Source: Trueperaceae bacterium
GTDB lineage: Bacteria; Deinococcota; Deinococci; Deinococcales; Trueperaceae
Direction of reading: 5' to 3'
Length of the DNA: 47,668 bases
Assembly: GCA_011390675.1 (NCBI GenBank)
Contig: JAABRX010000007.1
Coordinates: forward strand, 1-47,668
A program made the position numbers and the translations under genes. Shown one piece after another: positions 16,692 to 25,646 of this stretch (positions are counted from its first letter, which is position 1; every line of letters begins with the position of its first letter). The notes below the pieces were generated by a model, which saw only the letters and a list, made by a program, of their open reading frames with translations, did no database searches and was not told the DNA's origin.

Positions 16692-18716
16692 ATGGACGCG
16701 CCGTCGCCCGAAGGGTCGAACCGCCAGGGCCCGACCTCCGCTCGGTCCGGGTCGGGCAGTTCCCTGCATGGGGGCGTGCGCAACCTCTTCGCGGTCGTGT
16801 TCGTCGTGACCGCCGCGGCGATCGGTGTCAACGCCGCGTTCGAGCGCGCAGGTCTGCGGGCCGTCGCGGAGGAGCGCGCGCTGCTGCTCGCGCAGTCGAT
16901 CGCCGCGGACGTCGAGGGGGACCAGCACGTCGCGCGCACCTTCGTGCGGGTGCTCGCGAGCGACCCGGGGGTGCGTGCAGGCGACACCGCTGCCTGCGAA
17001 GCCCGCTCGGCGCAGCTCGCCGCCGTCGCGGGCGGCACCTTCGGGGTGATCGGCCTCGACGGCGTCGCCTGGTGCCTCGAACCGAACGAGCCCGCGCCCA
17101 CGTACGCCGACCGGGACTGGTTCGCCGCCGTCCTGGCTTCGCAGAGGCCGTACACGAGTGATTTCATCATCGGTCGCAGCTCGGGCATCGCGTCGATGGT
17201 GCTGGTGGAACCGCTCTTCCGCGACGGGTCGCTCGTGTCGATGGCGATCGTCTCGTGGCCGCTCACGCAGCTCGTCGACGCGATCGATCTGAGCACCGTG
17301 CCGCCCGGCACGACCGCCACCGTGGTCGACCGCACCGGCATCCGGCTGGGCCAGATACCGGCCGACCGCAGCGTCGGCACCGTGCTCGCCGACGACGATC
17401 CCGTCGCGGCCACGCTCGCAGCGGGGCAACCGCTGGTCCGGACCGGTACGGACGGTCGTACGCGCCTCTACACCCAGGCCGAACTCGCCGCCGGCCACGA
17501 CGTGGTGGTCGGTTGGCCGACGACCGCCATCTACCGGGCGGCCGACGTCCGCGCGGCGGCCAACGCCGCGTTCCTGCTCGGGGCGCTCGCGCTCCTGTTC
17601 GCTTGGGTCCGGCGGCGCATCGGTCGCGACGTCCTGGGCCCGGTCGCCGCGATCGCCGACGCCATGGATCGCTTCCGCTCCGGCGATGGCGAAGCCCGCA
17701 TCGGTCCGCTGCGCGGACCCGCGGAGCTGAGCGACGTCGCCACGCGCTTCGACGCCACCGCCGAGGCGTTGGCGCAGCGCACCCGCGACCTGAACCGCAC
17801 CGTCGAGGAGCTGGAACGGCGCGAGCAGCAAGTGCGCCAGATCCTCCGGTACAGCCCGTCGATCATCACCCTGCTCGACACCGAGGGGCGCTACGTCGAG
17901 GTCGGCGACGCGGCGCTGGCGCTGCTCGGTCGACCGCGCGACGAGGTGATCGGGCACGCCCCGACCGAGTTCCAGGATCCCGCGTTCACGCCCGTGTGGG
18001 AGGAACGCATCCACCGCGTGCTCGTCGAGGGCCGCGCGCTGCGCGTCGAGGACGAGCTCCCCGACGAGGCCAGCGGCGCACGGGCCTTCTTCGAGACCAT
18101 GCTCTTCCCGGTGCGCGACGCGAACGGCGCCGTGACCGGGGTCGGCGCCATCGCCACCGACGTCTCCGACCGCCATCGCGTCGCCGATGAACTCGAGCGA
18201 CTCGCCCACGCCGACTCCTTGACCGGCGTCGGCAATCGCCGTGCGTTGGTCGCGCTCCTCGACCGGCTGCTGCCGGCCGCCCGACGGTCGGGCGAGGTGA
18301 TCGCGGTCGGGTACCTCGACCTCGACGGGTTCAAGGCGATCAACGATCGCCACGGCCACTCGGTTGGCGACGCCGTCCTCGTCGAGGTCGCGAACCGGAT
18401 CGTGAGCTGCGTGCGGGCGGGCGACCTGGTCGCGCGCCTCGGTGGCGACGAGTTCGCGTTCGTGCTCCGTGGGCTCAAGGGCCGCACGGACGCGCTCGAG
18501 ACGTGCGGCCGCTTGGGCGAGGCGGTCGCGCGTCCGCTCGGGACCGGACCGACCGGCGTGCCGCTGACGGCCAGCATCGGCGTCGCGCTGTTCCCCGAGT
18601 CCGGCGCCACGAGCGAAGCGCTGCTGCGCGCCGCCGACGCCGCGATGTACGAGGGGAAGCGCGCGGGCGACGGAGTCGCACACGTCGCCGAACGGGTGGT
18701 GGCCCCCGATGGCTGA
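16692..18716 (+). CDS. Membrane diguanylate cyclase (Cache-HAMP-PAS-GGDEF)
   Basis: A 674-residue transmembrane signalling enzyme. A first membrane helix (about 29-50) and a second (about 290-312) bracket an extracytoplasmic sensor of Cache type with YADRDWFAAVL and RPYTSDFIIGR segments. Then come a HAMP linker (about 312-372), a PAS domain (about 375-495, ILRYSPSIITLLD) and a GGDEF domain. The active site is RLGGDEFAF near residue 583, with the inhibitory RxxD site (RAGD) five residues before it. The family makes cyclic di-GMP from two GTP. The gene ends overlapping the ATG of a second, similar cyclase by 8 nt. Confidence 0.9.
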   Translation: MDAPSPEGSNRQGPTSARSGSGSSLHGGVRNLFAVVFVVTAAAIGVNAAFERAGLRAVAEERALLLAQSIAADVEGDQHVARTFVRVLASDPGVRAGDTAACEARSAQLAAVAGGTFGVIGLDGVAWCLEPNEPAPTYADRDWFAAVLASQRPYTSDFIIGRSSGIASMVLVEPLFRDGSLVSMAIVSWPLTQLVDAIDLSTVPPGTTATVVDRTGIRLGQIPADRSVGTVLADDDPVAATLAAGQPLVRTGTDGRTRLYTQAELAAGHDVVVGWPTTAIYRAADVRAAANAAFLLGALALLFAWVRRRIGRDVLGPVAAIADAMDRFRSGDGEARIGPLRGPAELSDVATRFDATAEALAQRTRDLNRTVEELERREQQVRQILRYSPSIITLLDTEGRYVEVGDAALALLGRPRDEVIGHAPTEFQDPAFTPVWEERIHRVLVEGRALRVEDELPDEASGARAFFETMLFPVRDANGAVTGVGAIATDVSDRHRVADELERLAHADSLTGVGNRRALVALLDRLLPAARRSGEVIAVGYLDLDGFKAINDRHGHSVGDAVLVEVANRIVSCVRAGDLVARLGGDEFAFVLRGLKGRTDALETCGRLGEAVARPLGTGPTGVPLTASIGVALFPESGATSEALLRAADAAMYEGKRAGDGVAHVAERVVAPDG

Positions 18717-20790
18717 CGACGCCCGGCCCGACCCGTACGCGACCATCGTGGACGCTCCCCCCGTGCCGCGGCCCGCACCGTGGTGGACGCGCGCGTGGAC
18801 CACGCTCGCAGGCCGCATCTACACCTTGGTGATCGTCGCTGCCCTGCTCTTCGCGGCGTACGCGGTCGTGTACGAGCAGCGCGAGCTGGCGCTCGAACGC
18901 TCCCTCGAGCTCGTCCGCGCCGAGCTCTGGGTGCGCGACCTCGTCACCGCCGAGCTCGGCGCGTTCCGCCGTGCGTCCGTCCAGATCGACACGCTGGCCG
19001 GCCGCCTCGAAGCGGGCCCGATCACCCGAGAGGGCTGCGATGCGGCGGCCGCGCGACGGACCGCCACCGACCCGTTGATGGTCTCGATGGCCGTGTTCGA
19101 GAGCTCCGGGACTTCGATCTGCCACAGCGACGGCATCGACGTCGCGATGGACGTCGCCGCCACACCCTGGTTTCGACGAGCCCTCTCGGCCGACGGCGCG
19201 GTCGTCTCCGAGGCCTTCGTGTCGACCCGCCACGGGGTCCAGGTCATGGTGGTCGCGCGCCGCGCCGACGAGGTGGCAGGCACGCTCGTGCTGGCGGCGG
19301 CGATCGACGTCGATGCCTTGGCCGATCGGCTCGCGGCGGCGGGGATGCCCAGCGGCGCGCGGTTGACGATCGTCGACCCGTCGGGACGCGTCGCCTTCGA
19401 CGCCCCGGGCGGCGAGCGCGTCGGCACGCCGTTCGAGCTCGATGCGTCCGACGTGCGTTCGTCGGGGCGAGCCACGATCGCGACCGCACGCGAAGAGGAC
19501 GCCGACGGTGCGTCGATCGTCCTGGCCGCCGTACCCGTCCTCGCGGACGACGATGGCACCACCCTCGTGCTCGCCGTGCCGACGAGCGCTCTGTTCCCCG
19601 ACGTGCGGCCCAGCGTGGGGCGTGCGGCGGCGCTGACGATCGTGGTGCTCGGCGGTCTGTTCGCGGTCGCCTCGCTCGCGCTCTCGCGCCTCGTGTTCCG
19701 GCCGATCCACGTGCTCGAGCAGGCCATGCAACGCGTCGCCGACGGCGACCTGACCAGCCGCGTGGCCCCGGCGGCGCGCCGAGGCGAGCTTCGCACCCTG
19801 GCGGCGGCCTTCGACGGCATGACGCGCGCGTTGCGCCGCCAGCGCCGCGCGTTGGCCCACGCCGCCGACGCGCTCGCCGAGCGCGAGCACGAACTCCGCT
19901 TGCTCGCCGCCAACCTCGTCGACCTCGTGTACGCCACCGACGCGCAGGGCCGCATCACGTACGCCTCGCCGTCGTACCGGGAGGGGCTCGGGTTCGACCC
20001 GGAGCGGCTGATCGGCCGCGACCCGCTCTCGCTCCTGCACCCGGACGACGTCGCGGCCGTCGCGACGCTGCTCGGCGCGGAGTTCCGGAAGGGCGACGAC
20101 CACGTCCGCACCGAAGCGCGCCTGCGCGCTGCCGACGGCTCGGACCGCTGGTTCGAGCTGATCGTGCGCCCGCGCCGCGGACCGGACGGGAGCCACCTGG
20201 GCACCCAGGGCACCCTTCGCGACGTGACCGACCGCAAACGCCTCGAGGCGCTGCTGGCGGAGCAGGCGCTCAACGACCCGCTGACGGGCCTCCCCAACCG
20301 GCGCTCGTTCGACGACGTCGTCCAACGACTGTTGTTGCAGGCCAAGCGGACCGGCGAACTCGTCGCCGTCGGCTTCGTGGACCTCGACGCCTTCAAGGCG
20401 GTCAACGACACGCACGGCCATCAGGCCGGCGACGTGCTCCTGCAGGAGGTGGCGGCCCGGCTGCGGGCTGCGGTGCGCGAGGGCGACGTGGTCGCGCGTC
20501 TGGGCGGCGACGAGTTCACGCTAGCGCTGCGCGAGCTGCAGGACGAGCACCACGCCCGCACGGTCGCCGAGCGGATCGCCGCTGCCTTCGCGACGCCCTT
20601 CGACCTCGGGTCCACGACGGTCGAGGCGCGCGCGAGCGTGGGCGTCGCGCTCTTCCCCGTCCATGGCGAGGATCCCGAAGCGCTGCTGCGGGCAGCCGAC
20701 CGCGCGATGTACCGCGCGAAGGGGGCGCGCGGAGGGCGGGTCGCGTTCGCCGAGGCCGTCGCTGGCGAGGGCGACGAACACGGCCGTTGA
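18709..20790 (+). CDS. Second membrane diguanylate cyclase (Cache-HAMP-PAS-GGDEF)
   Basis: A 693-residue enzyme of the same plan as its upstream neighbour: membrane helix about 33-55, extracytoplasmic Cache-like sensor, second helix about 306-328, HAMP, PAS (about 395-515, LLAANLVDLVYATDAQGRI) and GGDEF (about 525-685). The active site RLGGDEFTL and the RxxD inhibitory site (REGD) are intact. The sensor domains of the two proteins differ, so they probably respond to different signals. The ATG overlaps the previous gene by 8 nt, indicating coupled translation and likely an ancient tandem duplication. Confidence 0.9.
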   Translation: MADDARPDPYATIVDAPPVPRPAPWWTRAWTTLAGRIYTLVIVAALLFAAYAVVYEQRELALERSLELVRAELWVRDLVTAELGAFRRASVQIDTLAGRLEAGPITREGCDAAAARRTATDPLMVSMAVFESSGTSICHSDGIDVAMDVAATPWFRRALSADGAVVSEAFVSTRHGVQVMVVARRADEVAGTLVLAAAIDVDALADRLAAAGMPSGARLTIVDPSGRVAFDAPGGERVGTPFELDASDVRSSGRATIATAREEDADGASIVLAAVPVLADDDGTTLVLAVPTSALFPDVRPSVGRAAALTIVVLGGLFAVASLALSRLVFRPIHVLEQAMQRVADGDLTSRVAPAARRGELRTLAAAFDGMTRALRRQRRALAHAADALAEREHELRLLAANLVDLVYATDAQGRITYASPSYREGLGFDPERLIGRDPLSLLHPDDVAAVATLLGAEFRKGDDHVRTEARLRAADGSDRWFELIVRPRRGPDGSHLGTQGTLRDVTDRKRLEALLAEQALNDPLTGLPNRRSFDDVVQRLLLQAKRTGELVAVGFVDLDAFKAVNDTHGHQAGDVLLQEVAARLRAAVREGDVVARLGGDEFTLALRELQDEHHARTVAERIAAAFATPFDLGSTTVEARASVGVALFPVHGEDPEALLRAADRAMYRAKGARGGRVAFAEAVAGEGDEHGR

Positions 20791-20798
20791 CGCGTCGC

Positions 20799-20841
20799 CC
20801 ACGGCATCCCAGGGGTACCGAAGCGCGTGCCGTGGTACCTT
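20799..20841 (+). promoter_or_regulatory. Inverted repeat abutting a TACCTT -10 element upstream of the sugar operon
   Basis: CCACGGCA (20799-20806) and TGCCGTGG (20828-20835) are perfect inverted complements separated by 21 nt, and TACCTT (20836-20841) follows at once. The position fits an operator over the -35 region of the operon promoter, though the repeat could also serve to end the cyclase transcript. The remainder of the gap to 20982 shows nothing else clear. Confidence 0.4.
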
Positions 20842-20982
20842 GAACCCATTGGAACGCGCAGCACCGGGCGGCGGGTGAGCGCTCGCGTCGCGGATGGCGC
20901 CGCTTCCGCGTCGCTCGGATTCGTGGCGCGCGCGCTCCTTGCCGGCCCCACGTCCGAACCCTTCGAACGCCTTGGAGGCACC

Positions 20983-21081
20983 ATGCGGCGCACCGTCCTC
21001 ACCGTCGCCCTGAACGCGCGGAACCTCGCCCTCCGGCGGAAGCGACCCGTCGTGCTCGCAGCCGGCGGGGTGGACCGGTGA
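20983..21081 (+). CDS. 32-residue basic leader peptide coupled to the sugar operon
   Basis: A short frame starting MRRTVLTVALNARNLALRRK and ending AAGGVDR. It has a good ribosome binding site (TTGGAGGCACC before ATG), and its TGA overlaps the GTG of the isomerase-like gene in the same 4-nt fashion as every other junction of the operon. That regular overlap argues that it is translated. It may be a regulatory leader or only a device for translational coupling. No similarity recognised; it is strongly basic with a short hydrophobic stretch. Confidence 0.45.
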   Translation: MRRTVLTVALNARNLALRRKRPVVLAAGGVDR

Positions 21082-22484
21082 CGCGGCTGCGCGTCGGCTT
21101 CGCGGCGGTGGTGCGTCCCGCCTTCAAGGGCGACGGGGAGTCGGTCGCCGACCGCTCGGCCTCGGTGCTCCACGAGATCGTCGACGCGCAAGGCGGCGTC
21201 CTCGCCGCCGACGAGGGCGCGGTGCGCGACGCGCACGAGGCGGCGCACGCCGGCCGTCGCCTCGCGGCCGCCGACCTCGACCTGCTCGTGGTGCAGCACG
21301 CCACGTTCGCGACCGGCGACCTGCTCGCGCCGCTGCTCGCGGCCGCGCCGCGCGTCGTCGTGTGGGCGGTGCCCGAGCGCGCCGGCGCGCGCGCCGACGG
21401 CCCCGACGGCGCGCGTGGACCGCTGCCGCTCAACAGCCTGTGCGGCCTCAACATGACGCTCTCGTTCGCCGAGGGCCCGCTCGGCGGCGCGCGCGGCCCG
21501 GTCGCGTGGTGCTACGGCGGCCCGGACGACGCGCTCGCCCGCGACCGCTTGACCACGCTCCTGCGCGCCGAGCGCGGCGCCCGCGCGTTCGCCACCACCC
21601 GCGTCCTGTCGATCGGCGGGACGGCGCCGGCCTTCTACGGCCTCGAGTTGCCGAACCTACCCGGGCGGGCCACCGTCGTCGAGCGACCGCTCGCCGACCT
21701 GTTCGCCCGAGTCGCGGCGATCGACGCCGCCGAGGCGGAGCGCCACGCCGAAGCCTGGCGCGCCGTGGAGCCCCTCGAGGCGCCGTGGGAGCACCTGATC
21801 GCGGCCGCCCGCATCGACCTGGCCCTGGCCGACTTCGCGCGCGACGAGGGCGCGAACGCGCTCGCCGTGCGCTGCTGGCCCGAGCTGCCCGACGCCTGCG
21901 GCGCGATGGCGTGCGCCGCCATGGGGCGCGCCGCCGACCGACGCACCCCGGCCGCCTGCGAAGGCGACGTCTGGGGCGCCGCCTCGATGCGGGTGCTGCA
22001 GGCGGTCGCCGACGCCCCGTCGGCGCTGCTCGACCTCTCCGATCTCGACCTCGAGCGCGACGCCCTGCTGCTGTGGCATTGCGGCAACGCCCCGAGCGCG
22101 CTGGCCGACGCGTCCGGCACCCGCCTCACGACGCACTTCAACCGCGACGGGGTGGGCGTGGTGCGCGACCAGACGCTCGCTCCGGGTCCGGCGACCGGCT
22201 TCCGGCTGCTGCCGGACGGCGCCGGGGTCGCGCTGCTGGTGATCGGCGGCCACGTCCTCGAAGCGACCGAGCCGTCGTTCGACGGCGTGCGCGGCTGGTG
22301 GGGCGGGCTCACGTGGGGACGGACCGAGGTGACCGCCGAGCGTGCGGTCGCGGGCATCCTCGACCACCGCCTCCCCCACCACCTCGCGCTCGCCGCTGGC
22401 GACGTGCGGCACGCGCTCCTGGAGCTCGGCGAACGCATGGGGGCTCGGGTGCTCGACCCGACCCCGCGCTCCGGGCTGGCGTGA
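21078..22484 (+). CDS. L-fucose/L-arabinose isomerase-like protein
   Basis: A 468-residue member of the fucose/arabinose isomerase superfamily. The C-terminal metal and substrate site is seen as ACEGDVWGAASM (about 292-303), DLSDLDLERD (about 315-325) and LLWHCGNAPSALAD (about 331-344), placing Glu, Asp and His ligands as in the family. Members isomerise aldoses to ketoses using a divalent metal. It is first of the enzyme genes in an operon with a PfkB kinase and a LacD-like aldolase, so it probably supplies the ketose. The sugar is not known; 6-modified aldoses such as 6-deoxy-6-sulfoglucose are worth testing. The GTG start is fixed by overlap with the leader peptide stop. Confidence 0.72.
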   Translation: MTRLRVGFAAVVRPAFKGDGESVADRSASVLHEIVDAQGGVLAADEGAVRDAHEAAHAGRRLAAADLDLLVVQHATFATGDLLAPLLAAAPRVVVWAVPERAGARADGPDGARGPLPLNSLCGLNMTLSFAEGPLGGARGPVAWCYGGPDDALARDRLTTLLRAERGARAFATTRVLSIGGTAPAFYGLELPNLPGRATVVERPLADLFARVAAIDAAEAERHAEAWRAVEPLEAPWEHLIAAARIDLALADFARDEGANALAVRCWPELPDACGAMACAAMGRAADRRTPAACEGDVWGAASMRVLQAVADAPSALLDLSDLDLERDALLLWHCGNAPSALADASGTRLTTHFNRDGVGVVRDQTLAPGPATGFRLLPDGAGVALLVIGGHVLEATEPSFDGVRGWWGGLTWGRTEVTAERAVAGILDHRLPHHLALAAGDVRHALLELGERMGARVLDPTPRSGLA

Positions 22485-23473
22485 GCGCGGACCCCGGCGC
22501 CAGCTGGGGTGGGCGCCGCCCGGCCGTCGCCTTCGTCGGGCTCTCGTGCCGCGACCACGCATGGCGCGTCGAGCGCTTCCCGCCGACCGGCTCGCGCACG
22601 CCGGCCGTCGGCTACCGAGCCGAGGGGGGCGGACCGGCCGCGACCGCCGCGGTGGCGGCCGCCCGGCTCGGCGCCGACGCTCGGCTCTGGGCGATCCACG
22701 GCGACGACGACGACGGCCGCGCGAACGCCGCGGAGCTCGCCGGCCTCGGGGTCGACCTCGGCGGCGTCCGGGCCCCGGCAGGCGCGCGCTCGTTCGTGAG
22801 CGCGGTGCTCGTGGATCCCGACGGCGAACGGAGCATCTTCCCGTACCGCGGTGCCGGGCTCGAGGACGACCCGGCGCACCACGACTGGCGCGGCCTCGAA
22901 GGGTGCGGCGCGGTCCTCGTCGACGCGCGCCACCCACACCTCGCGGCGCACGCGCTCGCCTGGGCCGAAGCGCGCGGGATCCCGCGGGTCGGCGACTGGG
23001 GCGACGACCGCCACCCCGATCTGCGCGCGCGCGTCGACCACCTCGTGGCGGCCGAGGAGGCGGGCGCGCTGGCGCTCGCCGAACGCGGCGAGCCCAGGCC
23101 GAGCGACCCGCTGGAGGCGGCCATGCTCGGGGCGCACGCCCTGCGCGACGCCCCGACGCAGCTCGTCGCCATCACGCTCGGCGCGCGCGGGTGCGTTTGG
23201 GACGACGGCCAACGCGTGCGGCACCAGGCGGCGCCGAGCGTCGCGGTGGTCGACACGAACGGCGCCGGCGACGCCTTCCACGGCGCCTTCGCGGCGGCGA
23301 TCGCATCGGGCTTCGACGTTGCCCGCGGCCTCCGATTGGCCACCGCCGTCGCGGCCCTCAAGTGCACCGGGGAAGGGCGCGCCGCGCTGCCCGACCTCGC
23401 CACCGCGCGCGCCGTCGCCGACGCGCTGCCTGCCCCCACCGACCTTGGACCCTCGACCGGAGGACCCGCATGA
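22481..23473 (+). CDS. PfkB/ribokinase-family sugar kinase
   Basis: A 330-residue kinase. The N-terminal region has the family's VGYRAEGGGPAATAAVAAAR motif (a PfkB signature 1 variant, about residue 45), and the C-terminal signature with catalytic Asp is VDTNGAGDAFHGAFA (about residue 257-271). The ATP-binding end includes ITLGARGCVW. The family phosphorylates ketoses or nucleosides. In this operon it should phosphorylate the isomerase product at C1, preparing it for aldol cleavage by the next gene's product. Starts at GTG in a GTGA overlap with the isomerase gene and ends in an ATGA overlap with the aldolase gene. Confidence 0.87.
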   Translation: MSADPGASWGGRRPAVAFVGLSCRDHAWRVERFPPTGSRTPAVGYRAEGGGPAATAAVAAARLGADARLWAIHGDDDDGRANAAELAGLGVDLGGVRAPAGARSFVSAVLVDPDGERSIFPYRGAGLEDDPAHHDWRGLEGCGAVLVDARHPHLAAHALAWAEARGIPRVGDWGDDRHPDLRARVDHLVAAEEAGALALAERGEPRPSDPLEAAMLGAHALRDAPTQLVAITLGARGCVWDDGQRVRHQAAPSVAVVDTNGAGDAFHGAFAAAIASGFDVARGLRLATAVAALKCTGEGRAALPDLATARAVADALPAPTDLGPSTGGPA

Positions 23474-24570
23474 ACCCCGACCACCCCCCCACCACCCCCG
23501 CCCCCACGACCGCGGCCCTGAGCGCCGGCAAGCTGCGCGGGCTCGCCACGCTCGCCGACGACGACGGCCGCTTCACCATGATCGCCGTCGACCAGCGCCC
23601 GCCGATCTTCGCTGCGCTCGCCCGCCACGGCGACCGCGACCCCGCCCAGGTGACCTACGACGAGGTCGCGGCCGTCAAGGGGGCGCTCGTCGAGGTGCTC
23701 GCCCCGCACGCCACCGCGGTCCTGCTCGACCCGGTCTGGACCCACCCACACCACCTGCGGTCGGTCCCCGGCCGCGTCGGGCTGCTCTCCACGCTCGAGG
23801 ACTACGGCTTCGACCTCGAAGGCGGCGAGCGCCGCTCGCGCGCGATCGCCGGCTGGAGCGTCGCCAAGGTCCGCCGCAGCGGCGCGATGGCGGTGAAACT
23901 GCTCGCGTGGCACCGTCCCGACGTCTCGGAGGCGACCCACGCCCACCAAGACGCCTTCGTGGAAGCCGTCGGACGCGCGTGCGCCGAGCACGACCTGCCG
24001 TTCGTGCTCGAACTGCTCGCCTACCCCCTGCCGGGCGAGGACCCGGCCTCCGCCGACTACGCGCGGGCCAAACCGGCGCACGTCCTCGGCTCGCTGCGCC
24101 GCTACGCCGAGCCGCGCTTCGGCGTCGACCTCATGAAGCTCGAGTTCCCCGCCGAGCTCCGGCGCACCGAGGGGTTCCACGCCGGGGCACTCGACGGCGT
24201 CGCCCGCGACGCGGTCTACGACGTGAGCGCCGTTCAGGGCTTCCTGAACGAGCTGGACGCAGCCTCCCCGGTGCCGTGGGTGCTGCTGTCGGCCGGCGTC
24301 GGCCCGCGCGAGTTCGCGCTGAACGTGGAGCTGGCGATCGAGGCGGGGGCGAGCGGGGTGCTGGCGGGCCGCGCCGTCTGGTACGACGCGCTGGCGGCGT
24401 ACCCGGACCTCGAGGACGTCAAGGCGCGGCTGCGCGAACGCTCGGTCCCGTACCTCGCGCAGCTGCGCGGGATCGTCCAGCGCGGCCTGCCATGGCACCG
24501 CCACCGCCGCTACGGCGGCGCTCCGGAGGTCGCGGGCGCCTCGCCGACGTGGTACCAGGAGTACCCATGA
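23470..24570 (+). CDS. Class I aldolase of the LacD/YihT type
   Basis: A 366-residue TIM-barrel aldolase. The Schiff-base lysine is Lys223 in VDLMKLEFP, matching the family's (D)xxKxExP motif; other hallmarks are IAVDQRP near residue 39, GAMAVKLLAWHRPD near residue 140, and the phosphate-site strand LLSAGVGPREF. LacD cleaves tagatose 1,6-bisphosphate, while the related YihT cleaves 6-deoxy-6-sulfofructose 1-phosphate to DHAP and sulfolactaldehyde. The neighbours do not include lactose genes, and a single-phosphate substrate is suggested by the one kinase. A ribosome binding site GGAGG precedes the ATG. Confidence 0.85.
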   Translation: MNPDHPPTTPAPTTAALSAGKLRGLATLADDDGRFTMIAVDQRPPIFAALARHGDRDPAQVTYDEVAAVKGALVEVLAPHATAVLLDPVWTHPHHLRSVPGRVGLLSTLEDYGFDLEGGERRSRAIAGWSVAKVRRSGAMAVKLLAWHRPDVSEATHAHQDAFVEAVGRACAEHDLPFVLELLAYPLPGEDPASADYARAKPAHVLGSLRRYAEPRFGVDLMKLEFPAELRRTEGFHAGALDGVARDAVYDVSAVQGFLNELDAASPVPWVLLSAGVGPREFALNVELAIEAGASGVLAGRAVWYDALAAYPDLEDVKARLRERSVPYLAQLRGIVQRGLPWHRHRRYGGAPEVAGASPTWYQEYP

Positions 24571-25646
24571 GCACCCCCCTGACCGCCGTCGTCGTCGGCG
24601 CGGGCGACATGGGCTCGCGCCACGCCCGCCACTGGGCGGCGGCCGGAGCCCGCGTCCTGGCCGTCGTCGACCCCGACCTCCCCCGCGCCGAAGCCTCTGC
24701 CCACGAGACCGGCGCGCAGGCCATGATCGACCTGCACGAGGCGCTCGCGCTGCGCCCCGACGTGGTCAGCGTCTGCACGCCGACGTTCCTCCACGCGCCG
24801 ACCACGATCGCCGCCCTGGACGTCGGCGCCCACGTGCTGTGCGAGAAGCCGGCCGCCCTGTCGCTCGCCGACGCCTACGCGATGCGCGAAGCGGCCACCG
24901 CCGCTGGGCGCGAACTCCGGATCGGCTTCATGCGTCGCTTCGATCCTGTCCTGGACGCCCTCCTCGAGGCGGGCGCGCGCAGCGGGCGCCCGCTCCTGGC
25001 CCAGGCGACCATCACCGCCGGGATCCGACCGAAGCGGCTCATGCACGACGCGCACGCCAACGGCGGGCCGATCATCGACATGTGCTGCCACCTGTTCTAC
25101 GTGTGGGGCCTGCTCTTCGACGGGCAGCCGACCGAGGTCGCCGCCCGCGGCTACACCTTCTCGGACGGCAAGCCCGAGGTCGCGCACATCGCCCACCGCG
25201 CGCTGGACAGCGCGCTGATCACGCTCGCGTACCCGGGCGGCACCGTCGGGCAGGTCCAGGTGTCGTGGGGCCTCCCGAGCGGCGTGGCGCCCGTGGAGCG
25301 CCACACGTACGTCGGCCCCGACGGCCTGGTGACCGTCGACTGGCCGGAGCGCGTCGTGCGCTTCGATGGCCAGGGCGAGCACGTCTGGACGCAGAGCGGC
25401 AGCGACCCGTGGAAGGGTCAGATCGACGCGTTCCACGCCGAGCTCACCGCGGCAGCGCCCCGCCGCGTCGCCAGCATCGACGACGGCATCGACGCCCTGC
25501 GCACCTCGCTGGCGGTGCTTCGGTCGGTGGCCGAGGGGCGGCCGATCGCGCTCGCCGACGTGGCGAGCGGCGACCCGCCGGCGGCCGTGGCCGAAGGACT
25601 CGACGGCGACGCCGACGCCGGCGCCCTGCTCGAAGCGGGCACGTGA
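24567..25646 (+). CDS. Gfo/Idh/MocA-family NAD(P)-dependent protein (first copy)
   Basis: A 359-residue oxidoreductase-family protein: Rossmann motif VVVGAGDMGSRHARHW at the N-terminus, the conserved CEKPAAL (about 91-97) with the catalytic Lys, and a C-terminal alpha/beta domain containing GGPIIDMCCHLFYVW, in which the usual HxxD becomes HxxY. Family members oxidise sugars or, in NAD-dependent glycosidases, use a transient oxidation to cleave glycosides. Here it is coupled by ATGA overlap to the aldolase gene, so it most likely prepares or releases the operon's sugar. The missing Asp of HxxD is notable. Confidence 0.85.
   Translation: MSTPLTAVVVGAGDMGSRHARHWAAAGARVLAVVDPDLPRAEASAHETGAQAMIDLHEALALRPDVVSVCTPTFLHAPTTIAALDVGAHVLCEKPAALSLADAYAMREAATAAGRELRIGFMRRFDPVLDALLEAGARSGRPLLAQATITAGIRPKRLMHDAHANGGPIIDMCCHLFYVWGLLFDGQPTEVAARGYTFSDGKPEVAHIAHRALDSALITLAYPGGTVGQVQVSWGLPSGVAPVERHTYVGPDGLVTVDWPERVVRFDGQGEHVWTQSGSDPWKGQIDAFHAELTAAAPRRVASIDDGIDALRTSLAVLRSVAEGRPIALADVASGDPPAAVAEGLDGDADAGALLEAGT

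Noticed and set aside
18475-20421. 648-codon minus-strand frame antisense to the second diguanylate cyclase
   Set aside because: Antisense shadow without a ribosome binding site or recognisable domain.
20836-20878. Leaderless 9-codon frame starting TTG after TACCTT
   Set aside because: The spacing fits the promoter pattern but the frame is tiny, begins with a rare start and shows no coding signal beyond that.
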